A DNA stretch of 64,000 bases from Streptomyces flaveus (GTDB taxonomy: Bacteria; Actinomycetota; Actinomycetes; Streptomycetales; Streptomycetaceae). The notes beneath the pieces are model-generated. The model was given only the letters and a program-made list of their open reading frames with translations, was not told the DNA's origin and did no database searches. Location: the NCBI RefSeq assembly GCF_014647675.1, contig NZ_BMPQ01000030.1:40931-104930 (forward strand), read 5' to 3'. Both the position numbers and the translations under genes were made by a program. Below, piece by piece: positions 1 to 7,805 of the stretch (positions are counted from its first letter, which is position 1; the number at the start of each line of letters is the position of its first letter).

Positions 1-157
1 GGGACATGGCGACGAAGTTCGGCAGTTCGAGCCGGTTGGAGCTGAAGCCGTGGACGAACACCGCGGTCGGGTGGCGGATTCCGGCCGGCCCGTCGGGGAT
101 GTGCAGCGTGGAGCGCAGCGTCAGGCCGTTGTGCTGGAGGTCGTGCGAGCGGATCAC
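1..157 (-). CDS. Alpha/beta hydrolase, N-terminal part (runs off the window)
   Basis: The first 52 codons read VIRSHDLQHNGLTLRS then LHIPDG and a VFVHGFSSNRLE segment. The HGF turn after a hydrophobic strand is the oxyanion-hole motif of alpha/beta hydrolases of the BAAT/dienelactone-hydrolase type; the serine nucleophile and the rest lie outside the window. The start is GTG at 157, preceded by a GGAAAGG ribosome site, and overlaps the TGA of the upstream relic by four bases. Substrate cannot be told. Confidence 0.72.
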   Translation of the reverse strand, partial: MIRSHDLQHNGLTLRSTLHIPDGPAGIRHPTAVFVHGFSSNRLELPNFVAMS

Positions 158-309
158 AGAGTGGCCTTTCCGGTCGTCTGCGGGGCGGCGTAGTGACCGC
201 CGATCGCGATTCCCGACGTCACCAGGGCCGCGGCGTCCAGGTAGGAGGGCATGCCGGCGAGGGCCGCGGTCTTCCAGGGGCTGCTGGTGGTGGTTTTCAG
301 GTCAGGCAT
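154..309 (-). pseudogene. MFS sugar-porter relic: N-terminus joined to C-terminal tail
   Basis: A 51-residue frame opens with ATG behind an AGAGGA ribosome site. Its first 40 residues (PWKTAALAGMPSYLDAAALV) look like the cytosolic start and first membrane helix of an MFS sugar transporter. The last dozen residues (APQTTGKATL) resemble the PETKGR tail that ends sugar porters. The roughly 400 residues between are missing, so this looks like an in-frame internal deletion. It lies directly upstream of the hydrolase and may now act only as a leader. The tail match is short, so it is inference. Confidence 0.55.
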
Positions 310-391
310 GGGTCCTCTTCGTTGAGTACCGGGGAGGGGGAGGGTGGGGGACCTGAGAAGGCGGCGCCCGGCCGGCGCCCGCGGCTCTCGA

Positions 392-421
392 AACAGAGAG
401 TTGCTGAACAGAGAGTTACTG
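392..421. repeat. Tandem 15-bp repeat in the divergent LacI/MFS-relic promoter region
   Basis: AACAGAGAGTTGCTG is followed at once by AACAGAGAGTTACTG (14 of 15 identical). It lies between the divergent starts at 309 and 514. It could be a regulator-binding repeat; no partner is known. Confidence 0.6.
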
Positions 422-513
422 AATCGCGCCACTTAAACGTGTAGGTTGACTGAGTGCGTAAGCTAGCCCGCAGTCGTGGGCTTTGACAAGAGGTCTGTCA
501 GAGGGTGGGGTGC

Positions 514-1521
514 ATGACCGGGACGTCCAGCGGCAGGCGGGTGACCAGCGCGGACGTCGCGCGAGAGGCCGGAGTCTCGCGCGCGACGGTGAGCTATGTC
601 CTCAACGACACCCCGCACCAGAAGATCGCCGACGCGACGCGCCGTCGGGTGTGGGAGGCGGCCGCCCGGCTCGGCTATTCGCCGTCGGCCGCGGCGCGCA
701 CGCTGCGGACGGGGCGTTCGGACATCGTGCTCGGCCTGCTGCCCAACTGGCCGATCGAGCACGTCCTGGGACGCCTCATCCAGCAGCTGACCAGTGCCTT
801 CGCCGAACACGAGCTCACCTTCCTGGTGCACTCGTCGGCTCCCCCCGCCCGACCGTTGCGGGAGATCTGGAAGGCGGTGACGCCCGCGGCGGTGCTGGCC
901 CTGGAGGAGTTCCCCGAGTCCGAGGCCGACGCCATGCGGGCGGTGGGCATCCAGGTCGTCATGGCGCTGCACGGCTCGGTGCGGGGAGAGCCTCGGCCGC
1001 CCCTGGTGTCCGAGGAACCGATCGGCGCCGTGCAGGCCCGCCACCTCGTCGGCAAGCACCGCCGGCTCGGTTACGCCTCTCCGGATCTGACGAGACTCGG
1101 CGCCCTGGCCCGGTCGCGCCTGGACGGGGTCCGCGAGGTCTGCGCCGAACTCGGCCTTCCGGAGCCGGATGCCCGAACCGTGCCTCTGGAGCAGAGTGGT
1201 GCCGCCGAAGCCGTGAAGACATGGCTCGCCGCCGACCCACCGGTCACCGGCATCTGCGCGTTCAACGACGACGTCGCGATGGCCGTGCTGGCCGCCCTGC
1301 GGTCCCTCGGGCTGCGCGCCCCACAGGACCTCGCCGTGATCGGCGTCGACGACATCCCGGGCGCGGCTCTGGCCCAGCCGCCGCTGACCTCGGTCGTCCG
1401 CGACACCGACGCCATCGCGCGGGGTTTGGCTCGCCGTATCGTCGACACCCTGGACGGGAAGGACGCCCCCGCCGACCCCATCCGGGATCCGCTTCGGGTC
1501 CACGTCCGGGAATCCGCCTGA
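514..1521 (+). CDS. LacI-family transcriptional regulator
   Basis: 335 residues. The N-terminus holds the LacI helix-turn-helix and hinge: VTSADVAREAGVSRATVSYV, then ATRRRVWEAAARLGYSPSAA. A periplasmic-binding-protein-like effector domain follows, ending with AVIGVDDIPGAALAQPPLTS. ATG 514 is chosen over GTG 505 because the GAGGGTGGGG ribosome site sits just before it. The gene diverges from the MFS relic and hydrolase, so it probably once controlled a sugar-uptake operon that has been lost. Effector unknown. Confidence 0.9.
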   Translation: MTGTSSGRRVTSADVAREAGVSRATVSYVLNDTPHQKIADATRRRVWEAAARLGYSPSAAARTLRTGRSDIVLGLLPNWPIEHVLGRLIQQLTSAFAEHELTFLVHSSAPPARPLREIWKAVTPAAVLALEEFPESEADAMRAVGIQVVMALHGSVRGEPRPPLVSEEPIGAVQARHLVGKHRRLGYASPDLTRLGALARSRLDGVREVCAELGLPEPDARTVPLEQSGAAEAVKTWLAADPPVTGICAFNDDVAMAVLAALRSLGLRAPQDLAVIGVDDIPGAALAQPPLTSVVRDTDAIARGLARRIVDTLDGKDAPADPIRDPLRVHVRESA

Positions 1522-1584
1522 TCCCCCGTTGTCGACAGACGCCCGCCGTGACGCGAACGCGTACTGCGAGCCGAGGCCGCCGGC

Positions 1585-2277
1585 CTAGGCGGTGCCCGGG
1601 CCGGTTCGTGAGAGGCGGACCATGGCGCGGTAGAGAGCGGCGGGCCTCGGGGCTTCGGGCAGCGCGGGGATCGGTGCGTCGGGTGCGGCGTAGGAGCGGA
1701 GCATGTGGCCGACGAGGCGGCGCCAGGTGTCGGGTGCGGCGTCGCCGGTGGCGGTGACGACGCCGGCGTTGGCCATGAGCAGGATGACGACGTCCTGGTG
1801 GGTGAAGTCGTCGCGCAGGTGCCCGGTGTTCTTGGCGCGGGTGATGAGTTCGAGCAACCGGTCGTACGCCTCGGCGCGACGGGCCTCCAGCGCCTTGGCG
1901 GCGGGGAAGGTCATGGTCAGGACGTCGGCGAAGCCGCGGTCGGCGGCCTGCATGGCGCAGACGGCGTGGAGGTAGCCGGTGAAGCCGTGCCAGGGGTCCG
2001 GGTCGTCCAGGGCGATGGTGACGGCGGCGGCGTAGGCGTCCATGCGTTCGGCGAAGACGGCGGCGACCAGGTCGTCCTTGGCGGGGAAGCGGCGGGAGAG
2101 GGTGGCTTTGCCGACGCCTGCCTCGCGGGCGACGGAGGCCATGGAGACGCCGAGTCCTTCAGCGGCGTAGAGGCGGCGGGCGGCGGCCAGGATGCGGCAG
2201 CGGTTGCGCTCGGCGTCGGCGCGCAGTCCCGTGCCGGGCTGCTGACCCGGCGTCTGGTCGGAAGGCGGGGAGGTCAT
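1585..2277 (-). CDS. TetR/AcrR-family regulator of the adjacent redox operon
   Basis: 230 residues. The TetR DNA-binding domain spans about residues 20-75 (RILAAARRLYAAEGLGVSMA, then VAREAGVGKATLSRRFPAKD). The C-terminal ligand domain contains CAMQAADRGFADVLTMTFP and MANAGVVTATGDAAPDTWRR, both strongly shared with the TetR at 41435, so the two are paralogues. It diverges from the oxidoreductase operon at 2378; the 100-bp gap carries two operator-like palindromes. This family usually represses a neighbouring redox operon and is released by electrophiles or phenolics; the ligand is not deducible here. Confidence 0.9.
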   Translation of the reverse strand: MTSPPSDQTPGQQPGTGLRADAERNRCRILAAARRLYAAEGLGVSMASVAREAGVGKATLSRRFPAKDDLVAAVFAERMDAYAAAVTIALDDPDPWHGFTGYLHAVCAMQAADRGFADVLTMTFPAAKALEARRAEAYDRLLELITRAKNTGHLRDDFTHQDVVILLMANAGVVTATGDAAPDTWRRLVGHMLRSYAAPDAPIPALPEAPRPAALYRAMVRLSRTGPGTA

Positions 2278-2292
2278 GCGCCCACTCTACCC

Positions 2293-2314
2293 AAGTGGAA
2301 CGGTCGGACCGCTT
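2293..2314. promoter_or_regulatory. Operator-like palindrome 1 for the TetR at 1585
   Basis: AAGTGGAACG, two bases, CGGACCGCTT. The arms pair at 7 of 10 positions. It shares the 10-2-10 layout and outer AA..GG/CC..TT bases with the site at 2339 and with the sites around the paralogous TetR at 41435. Confidence 0.6.
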
Positions 2315-2338
2315 CTGTTGTACGGTGGGCGACAGTAA

Positions 2339-2360
2339 AAATGGGCCGCCCGGTCCACTT
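2339..2360. promoter_or_regulatory. Operator-like palindrome 2 for the TetR at 1585
   Basis: AAATGGGCCG, two bases, CGGTCCACTT. The arms pair at 8 of 10 positions. It ends just upstream of the AATCGGAGGA ribosome site of the oxidoreductase gene, where a bound repressor would block RNA polymerase. Confidence 0.62.
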
Positions 2361-2377
2361 AATCGGAGGATGTTGTC

Positions 2378-3316
2378 ATGCGCGCTATCACGCTCGAATC
2401 CGTCCCCTCGGCCCCGGCCGTGGCCGAGGTGGACACTCCCCGCCCGGAGGCCGGGGAATTGCTGGTCAAGGTGGCCGCCGCCTCGCTGAACGGCATCGAC
2501 CTCGCCACCGCCGCCGGCTACACGCAAGCGTTTATGGAGCACCGGTACCCGCTGGTCCTCGGCCAGGATTTCGCGGGCACCGTCGAGGCGCTCGGCGAGG
2601 GCGTGGAAGGCTTCGCGGTCGGCGACGCGGTCTTCGGCGTCGTACTGAAGCCGTACCTGGGCGCCGGATCGCTGGCCCAGTACGTCACCGTGCCCGCCGG
2701 ACACGGAGCCGCCCGCATCCCCGCGGGCCTGAAGGTGGGGGACGCGGGCGCGCTGGGCGTGGCCGGGGCCACTGCCCTGGTGAGCCTGGACGCGGTGGCC
2801 CTGGGCGAGGACGAGACGCTGCTGATCTCCGGGGCCTCCGGCGGGGTGGGTTCGCTGGCGGTGCAGCTCGCCGCCGCCCGTGGCGCGAAGGTGATCGCGA
2901 CCGCCCGCCCCGGCGCGCAGACCGACTTCGTCACCGGCCTGACCGGCGCGGAGGTCCACGTGGTCGACTTCACCGGTGACCTGGAGGGGCAGGTCCGCGC
3001 GATCGCCCCGGAGGGGGTGGACGCGGTGCTGCACCTGGCGGGCGACGGTGCCCAGCTGGCCGCTCTGCTGCGGCCGGGCGGTCAGCTCGCCTCTACCACC
3101 GGCTTGACCCAGGACGCCGTCAAGGGGCAGGACGTCACCATTCACACGATCATGGCCAACCCCGATCCCAGGATCCTGACCTCCCTGGCCGAGCAGGTCG
3201 CCTCCGGCGCACTGCGCGTGCCGGTCACCGCCACCTACCCGCTGGAGCAGGCACCCGAGGCGTTCGCCGCCTTCGGCGCCGGCACCCCAGGCAAGATCGC
3301 CGTCTCCTGCTCCTGA
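2378..3316 (+). CDS. Zinc-free NAD(P)H-dependent oxidoreductase (quinone reductase type, MDR superfamily)
   Basis: 312 residues. The N-terminal GroES-like domain includes NGIDLATAAGYTQ and PLVLGQDFAGTVEALGEGVE. The Rossmann domain carries LLISGASGGVGSLAVQLAAA, the dinucleotide-binding motif of quinone oxidoreductases. The structural-zinc cysteines of alcohol dehydrogenases are absent. It is first in an operon of five genes and starts at ATG with GGAGGA eight bases upstream. Likely role: NADPH-dependent reduction of quinones or enones. Substrate unknown. Confidence 0.9.
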   Translation: MRAITLESVPSAPAVAEVDTPRPEAGELLVKVAAASLNGIDLATAAGYTQAFMEHRYPLVLGQDFAGTVEALGEGVEGFAVGDAVFGVVLKPYLGAGSLAQYVTVPAGHGAARIPAGLKVGDAGALGVAGATALVSLDAVALGEDETLLISGASGGVGSLAVQLAAARGAKVIATARPGAQTDFVTGLTGAEVHVVDFTGDLEGQVRAIAPEGVDAVLHLAGDGAQLAALLRPGGQLASTTGLTQDAVKGQDVTIHTIMANPDPRILTSLAEQVASGALRVPVTATYPLEQAPEAFAAFGAGTPGKIAVSCS

Positions 3317-3347
3317 CATCCGTCGCTTCACGGAAAGAGACCTGATC

Positions 3348-4016
3348 GTGCCCACCATTGCCATCATCGGCGCCGGCCCCGGCATGGGCCTGGCCATCGC
3401 CCGCACCTTCGGCAGCCGCGGCTTCGACGTCGCCCTGATCTCCCGCACCAAGGAGAAGCTCCAGACGCTGGTCGGACAGCTCGGCCAGGAAGGCATCACC
3501 GCCGAGGCGTTCACCGCCGACGTCCTGGACCGGCCCTCCCTGACCGCCGCCCTGGACGCCGTGAAGGCCCGCTTCGGCGGCATCGACGTACTGGAGTACT
3601 CCCCGGCCCCGCACTCCCCGGTGCCCGGCCTCACCATGGCCGCCCCCTCGGAGGCCACGGTGGACAATCTGCAGCCGCAGATCGAGTACATCTTCTACGG
3701 CGCCATCACGGCGGCCCAGGCGGTGCTGCCCGCGATGCGCGAGGCGGGCGCCGGCACCCTGCTGTTCACCACCGGCGGCGGTTCGGTGGATCCCATCCCC
3801 ATGCTCGGCAACGTCAACGCCCCCGCGGCAGCTCTGCGCAACTGGGTGATCAACCTGGACAAGGAACTGGCCGGCAGCGGTGTGCACGCCGCCCACGTGG
3901 CGATCGGCGTGTGGATCGGCGAGGGCTTCCCGACGGCCACGTCCGAGGAGATCGCTCCCCTGTACTGGGACCTGCACGAAAACCGTGACCGCTCCGAGGC
4001 CGTCTTCACCGCCTGA
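3348..4016 (+). CDS. Atypical short-chain dehydrogenase/reductase without the YxxxK motif
   Basis: 222 residues, GTG start. The cofactor loop is IAIIGAGPGMGLAIARTFGS (a GxGxGMG form) and VDVLDRPSL-type acidic residues follow strand 3. The segment GGGSVDPIPMLGNVNAPAAA holds a serine at the usual catalytic place, but where Tyr and Lys should follow there are Pro and Leu. A normal SDR reaction is therefore doubtful; an NAD(P)-sensing role or altered chemistry is possible. A paralogue with the same change lies at 42431, and the 3' end of a third at 10005. Second gene of the operon, 31 bases after the MDR gene. Confidence 0.85.
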   Translation: MPTIAIIGAGPGMGLAIARTFGSRGFDVALISRTKEKLQTLVGQLGQEGITAEAFTADVLDRPSLTAALDAVKARFGGIDVLEYSPAPHSPVPGLTMAAPSEATVDNLQPQIEYIFYGAITAAQAVLPAMREAGAGTLLFTTGGGSVDPIPMLGNVNAPAAALRNWVINLDKELAGSGVHAAHVAIGVWIGEGFPTATSEEIAPLYWDLHENRDRSEAVFTA

Positions 4017-4092
4017 CCGGCCGGCTCACTCCGCTCCTGGGGAGGGGCATCCGCTCCCTCCCCGTCCCGTCCCTCCCCGAAGGAATCCGTAC

Positions 4093-4464
4093 GTGAACGT
4101 CTTCTTGTGGATCGTGCAGGCCGTGCTGGCCGCCATGTTCGCCATGGCCGGCGTCATGAAGTCCACCCAGCCCAAGGACAAGCTGGCCGGCCGGCTGCCC
4201 TGGACGGCCGACTTCTCCCAGGGCACCGTCCGCTTCATCGGCATCGTGGAGTTCGCCGCCGCCCTCGGGCTGATCCTTCCCGCTGCGACTGACATCGCCC
4301 CCGTGCTGACCCCGCTGGCCGCGACCGGCCTGGCCGTGGTGATGGTGCTGGCCGCGATCACCCACGCCCGCCGCAAGGAACCCGGCGCGATCGCCTTCAA
4401 TGCCGTCCTGCTGATCCTGGCCACCCTGGTGGCCTGGGGCCGCTTCGGCCCGTACAGCTTCTGA
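4093..4464 (+). CDS. DoxX-family membrane protein
   Basis: 123 residues with four predicted membrane helices: FLWIVQAVLAAMFAMAGVMK, the IGIVEFAAALGLILP segment, TPLAATGLAVVMVLAA and FNAVLLILATLVAWG. Length, four-helix layout and the GVMK and E-A-GL-LP positions match DoxX/DoxD-like proteins, which often travel with redox enzymes. GTG 4093 is chosen because GAAGGA lies nine bases upstream. It sits between the SDR and NmrA-like genes of the same operon. Biochemical role unknown. Confidence 0.85.
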   Translation: MNVFLWIVQAVLAAMFAMAGVMKSTQPKDKLAGRLPWTADFSQGTVRFIGIVEFAAALGLILPAATDIAPVLTPLAATGLAVVMVLAAITHARRKEPGAIAFNAVLLILATLVAWGRFGPYSF

Positions 4465-4503
4465 CCCCGTCCTTCTGACCGCCACCGCGAGGAACCACCC
4501 CTG

Positions 4504-5142
4504 ATGCGTGTCACCGTCTTCGGCGCGACCGGTGCCATCGGCGGCCTGGTCGTCCAACAGCTTCTGGACGACGGCCACCAGGTCACCGCCCTGGTCCGCA
4601 CCCCCGCCAAGCTCGCCCTCACCCACTCCCAACTCATCGTCGTCACCGGGCAGTTGTCCGACCGTGATGCCGTCGAGCAGGCCGTCAGTGGCGCGGACGC
4701 GGTGATCAGCGCGCTCGGCCCCTCCCTGAAACGGTCCGCGACCGGCACCCCGGTGACCGACGGAACCCGCACCATCGTGCAGGCCATGGATGCGCAGAAG
4801 GTGGACCGGTTCATCGGCCTGGCCACACCCTCCCTGGCCGATCCGCAGGACAAGCCGCACTGGAAGCACAAGGTGCTGCCCCTCATGGCCGGGCTGACGA
4901 TCCCCAACGCGCTGGCCGAGCTGAAGGGCATGACCGAGGCCGTCACCGACTCCGGTCTCGACTACACCATCGCCCGCATCACCAACCCGACGAACAAGCC
5001 CGCCACCGGCCGCATCCGTTCCGGGTTCCTCGGCCACGACAAGGTCGCCTCCGCCATGAGCCGCGCCGACATCGCCGCTTTCCTCGTCTCCCAGCTCACC
5101 GACACCCGCTACCGGCGGGCCATGCCCGCCATCAGCAACTGA
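4504..5142 (+). CDS. NAD(P)H-binding NmrA-like / atypical SDR protein
   Basis: 212 residues. MRVTVFGATGAIGGLVVQQL is the glycine-rich Rossmann motif of NmrA-like and BVR-B-like proteins, followed by GHQVTALVRTPAKL with an arginine suited to the NADP phosphate. The segment DADAVISALGPS and a later GLDYTIARITNP strand also fit the family. There is no clear catalytic YxxxK. Such proteins act as NAD(P)H-dependent reductases or redox sensors. Fourth gene of the operon, 39 bases after doxX-like and 14 before the LLM gene. Confidence 0.87.
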   Translation: MRVTVFGATGAIGGLVVQQLLDDGHQVTALVRTPAKLALTHSQLIVVTGQLSDRDAVEQAVSGADAVISALGPSLKRSATGTPVTDGTRTIVQAMDAQKVDRFIGLATPSLADPQDKPHWKHKVLPLMAGLTIPNALAELKGMTEAVTDSGLDYTIARITNPTNKPATGRIRSGFLGHDKVASAMSRADIAAFLVSQLTDTRYRRAMPAISN

Positions 5143-5156
5143 GCCAGGACCCCGCC

Positions 5157-5672
5157 ATGACCTTCGAACTCGGCGTCTACTCCTTCGGCAACACCCCGCG
5201 CTTGTCCGACGGCAGCCGCGGCCCCACCGCCCAGGCCCTGCGCGACGTACTGGAGGCCATCAAGCTCGCCGACGAGGTCGGGCTGGACTACTTCGGGGTG
5301 GGCGAGCACCACATGCGGGCGATGCCGCTGTCCTCGCCGACCTCCGTGGTCAACGCCGCCGCGGCCTCCACACACCGGATCAAGCTCAGCACCGCGGTCA
5401 CCGTCCTGTCGACCGACGACCCGATCCGGGTGTTCCAGCAGCTCGCCACCGCCGCGTCGCTGGCTCCCGGACGCATCGAACTGGTCGCCGGACGCGGCTC
5501 GTCCACGATCACGTTCCCGCTGTTCGACCACGACGAGCACGACTACGACATGCTGTACGCCTCCAAACTCGACCTGTTGATGGCTGTCAACGCCGGCGTC
5601 GTCAGCGCCTGCAGCGACGCCGCCCCGGATGTCTGGCGACACGTACGTCACCGGGGCCGGTGGCACCAGTGA
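5157..5672 (+). pseudogene. LLM flavin-dependent oxidoreductase, truncated and fused to a TetR tail
   Basis: The first 143 residues are the start of a luciferase-like flavin oxidoreductase: ELGVYSFGNTPRL, LDYFGVGEHHMRAMPLSSPT, APGRIELVAGRGSS. Family members run about 340 residues. After LDLLMAV the frame turns into NAGVVSACSDAAPDVWRHV, which is the C-terminal helix region of the TetR proteins in this window. Bases 5588-5644 match 41935-41991 of the TetR gene at 41435 at 53 of 57 positions. The flavin domain is therefore cut at under half length and the product is probably inactive. A short repeat at the joint (LLMA, then NAGVV in TetR) suggests recombination at microhomology. Confidence 0.8.
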
Positions 5673-5858
5673 CGACGACGCGTTCTACGTCCGCGCGCAC
5701 GGCCCGGTCTTCTGGGCCGAGGCCGACTGTCAGTCGCCCGGCCCTCTCGCCGGTGTGACGGCGTGACCCAGGGAGGCGACCCGACAGAAGGACGTCCACT
5801 TCGTCATGCGCAGGCCCCTTCACCCCCGCAGTAGGGCCCGCAGGCTGCGCCGGTATTG
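5673..5858 (+). other. Gene-free stretch with a short unidentified coding remnant
   Basis: From 5638 to the TGA at 5764 one frame reads TYVTGAGGTSDDDAFYVRAH then GPVFWAEADC. Its codon pattern looks like real protein, but it has no start of its own and I do not recognise a family. It follows directly on the TetR-like tail of the broken LLM gene and is best seen as the end of another lost gene. Confidence 0.4.
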
Positions 5859-5885
5859 ATAGGCCCGGCCTATACGGGGCATCGA
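5859..5885. promoter_or_regulatory. Palindrome and LysR-type motif upstream of the DAACS gene
   Basis: ATAGGC-CCG-GCCTAT (5859-5873) is a perfect inverted repeat. Its right arm begins the motif GCCTATACG, four bases, ATCGA (5868-5885), which recurs at 8725-8742 before the dehydrogenase gene. The LysR gene at 7806 lies between the two targets, so LysR binding at both is the simplest reading. Confidence 0.6.
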
Positions 5886-5990
5886 TTTTTGGTCGTGGAC
5901 CCCCTGATGTGTGGCCCGGTTCACTGTGGCCCAAGCTGGCGCGTGCCGATCGGGCTCGGTCGCGCGATCAGCGCGATCAGGGAGGCTGCA

Positions 5991-7391
5991 ATGACGCAAA
6001 CCCCGGACAACGAGCGAGCCGCACAGGCCGCGCGCATCGCGGCGAAACCGTGGTACCGGCAGTTGTACGTCCAGGTCCTCGTGGCGATCGTGATCGGCAT
6101 CGTGCTGGGCTGGCGGTGGCCGGATCTCGCCACCGACATGGAGCCGATCGGCACGACGTTCATCACCGCGATGAAGATGCTGATCGGCCCGATCGTGTTC
6201 CTGACCATCATCGGAGGCATAGCGGGCGTCGCGGACCTGAAGAGGGTCGGGCTCACCGGGATCAAGGCGCTGGCCTACTTCCAGGTCGGCACGATCGTCG
6301 CCATGGCGGCGGGCCTGGTGGCGATCAACATCTTCCGGCTCGGTGACGGCGTGCACGCCGACCCGTCGACCCTGGACACCTCCGGCGACGCGGGCGAGTA
6401 CATCGAGAAGGGCGAGCACCAGCAGTGGTGGGAGTTTCTCACCCACATCGTGCCGAACAGCTTCTTCGGCCCGTTCGTCGAGGGAGACATCCTCCAGGTG
6501 ATCTTCCTGGCGGTGATCTTCGGCGTCGCGCTGAAGGCGGTGGGGAAGTCGGGTGAGCCGGTCATCGCGGGTGTGCACCGGCTGACCGAGGTCGTCTTCA
6601 AGGTGCTGTCGTACGTCATGAAGGTCGCGCCGCTGGGTGCCTTCGGCGCGATGGCGTACGCGATCGGGAAGTTCGGCCTGTCCACACTGACCAGCCTGGG
6701 TTCACTGATCCTGCTCTTCTATGTCACCTCCGCCCTGTTCGTCGTGGTGGTGCTCGGCGGTGTGCTGGCCGCGTACGTGAAGCTGAACATCTTCCAGCTC
6801 TTCCGCTACTTCAAGGAGGAGTACTTCCTGATCCTGGGCACGTCCACCGCCGAGCCCGCGCTGCCCGGGCTGATGCGCAAGCTCCAGCACATGGGAGTCG
6901 AGAGGTCCACGGTCGGCCTGGTCGTGCCCACGGGCTACAGCTTCAACCTCGACGGCGCGGCGATCTACCTCTCCCTCGCGACGCTGTACATCGCCCAGGC
7001 CACCGACACCCCGTTGTCCGCCACCCAGCAACTCGGGCTGCTCGCGGTCATGTTGCTGACCTCCAAGGGCGCCGCGGGTGTCGCGGGCGGCGGTTTCATC
7101 GCGCTCACCGCGACCCTGTCGACGGTCGGTACCGTTCCCGCCGCGGGCATCATGCTCGTCTTCGGCATCGACAAGTTCATGTCCGAGTGCCGGGCCATGG
7201 TGAACTTCTCCGGCAACGCCGTCGCCACCCTCTTCATCGCCCGGTGGGAGAACACCCTGGATCTGGCGCGGGCACGCGAGGTACTGGCGGGCAGGGCGGT
7301 GGAACCGCCGGTGGCCCCCGAGACGGAAGCGGAGCCGGAAGTGGCGAAGGGCCGGCCGACGGTGGCTCCCAGTGCCGAGGTGGCGTCCTGA
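5991..7391 (+). CDS. DAACS-family dicarboxylate:cation symporter (DctA-like)
   Basis: 466 residues with the many membrane helices of the dicarboxylate/amino acid:cation symporter family. Conserved pieces are MKMLIGPIVFLTIIGGIAGV, LGTSTAEPALPGLMRKLQ (the serine-rich re-entrant loop), PTGYSFNLDGAAIYLSLATL and the NFSGNAVATLFIA helix. TAEPALP and NLDG fit C4-dicarboxylate carriers. ATG 5991 has a GGGAGG site nine bases upstream. The stop overlaps the start of the glycerate-kinase relic by one base. With the dehydrogenase at 8819 it forms a likely D-malate or tartrate uptake and oxidation locus. Confidence 0.92.
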   Translation: MTQTPDNERAAQAARIAAKPWYRQLYVQVLVAIVIGIVLGWRWPDLATDMEPIGTTFITAMKMLIGPIVFLTIIGGIAGVADLKRVGLTGIKALAYFQVGTIVAMAAGLVAINIFRLGDGVHADPSTLDTSGDAGEYIEKGEHQQWWEFLTHIVPNSFFGPFVEGDILQVIFLAVIFGVALKAVGKSGEPVIAGVHRLTEVVFKVLSYVMKVAPLGAFGAMAYAIGKFGLSTLTSLGSLILLFYVTSALFVVVVLGGVLAAYVKLNIFQLFRYFKEEYFLILGTSTAEPALPGLMRKLQHMGVERSTVGLVVPTGYSFNLDGAAIYLSLATLYIAQATDTPLSATQQLGLLAVMLLTSKGAAGVAGGGFIALTATLSTVGTVPAAGIMLVFGIDKFMSECRAMVNFSGNAVATLFIARWENTLDLARAREVLAGRAVEPPVAPETEAEPEVAKGRPTVAPSAEVAS

Positions 7392-7722
7392 TGGTGTCCG
7401 TCCTGGTCGCTCCGGACAAGTTCAAGGGCTCCCTCAGCGCCGACGAGGTCGCCCGCGCGCTGGAGCACGGGCTGCTGGAAGCCGCCCCGCACGCGCAGGT
7501 CCGACGGCTCGCGCCGGGGGACGGGGGCGAGGGCAGCGTGGCCGCCGCCTGCGCGGGCCGATTCCGGTCCGAGAAGGTCACGGTGACCGGGCCGACCGGG
7601 CAGCCCGTCACGGCCTCGGTGGCGGTGCACGGCCGTACCGTCCTCATCGAAGCAGCGGCCGTCTGCGGACTCGGCTCCTGCCGGGCGGCCGCAAGGCGCC
7701 CAGTGCGGGCGGACCCTCGCCG
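7391..7722 (+). pseudogene. Glycerate kinase (GlxK type) relic
   Basis: The frame from ATG 7391 starts VSVLVAPDKFKGSLSADEVA and goes on to APGDGGEGSVAAA and VLIEAAAVCGL, the N-terminal signature of type II glycerate kinases (normally about 370 residues). After VCGL homology moves to another frame (LLPGGRKAPSAGG) near 7675 and then stops; the catalytic C-terminal part is absent. The frameshift and truncation make it non-functional. Tartrate and hydroxypyruvate routes pass through glycerate, so an intact gene would have fitted this operon. Confidence 0.82.
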
Positions 7723-7805
7723 ACCGCTGGATCGGACGCGGAAGAACGGAAGCCGGCAGATAAGCTCGCTCCGCCCGTCGTACCAGCACAGAGCGGGGAG
7801 ACGCC

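Noticed and set aside
5868..5885. MarR/TetR operator for the redox operon
   Set aside because: It lies downstream of that operon and matches the site before the dehydrogenase gene, so the LysR gene is the better partner.
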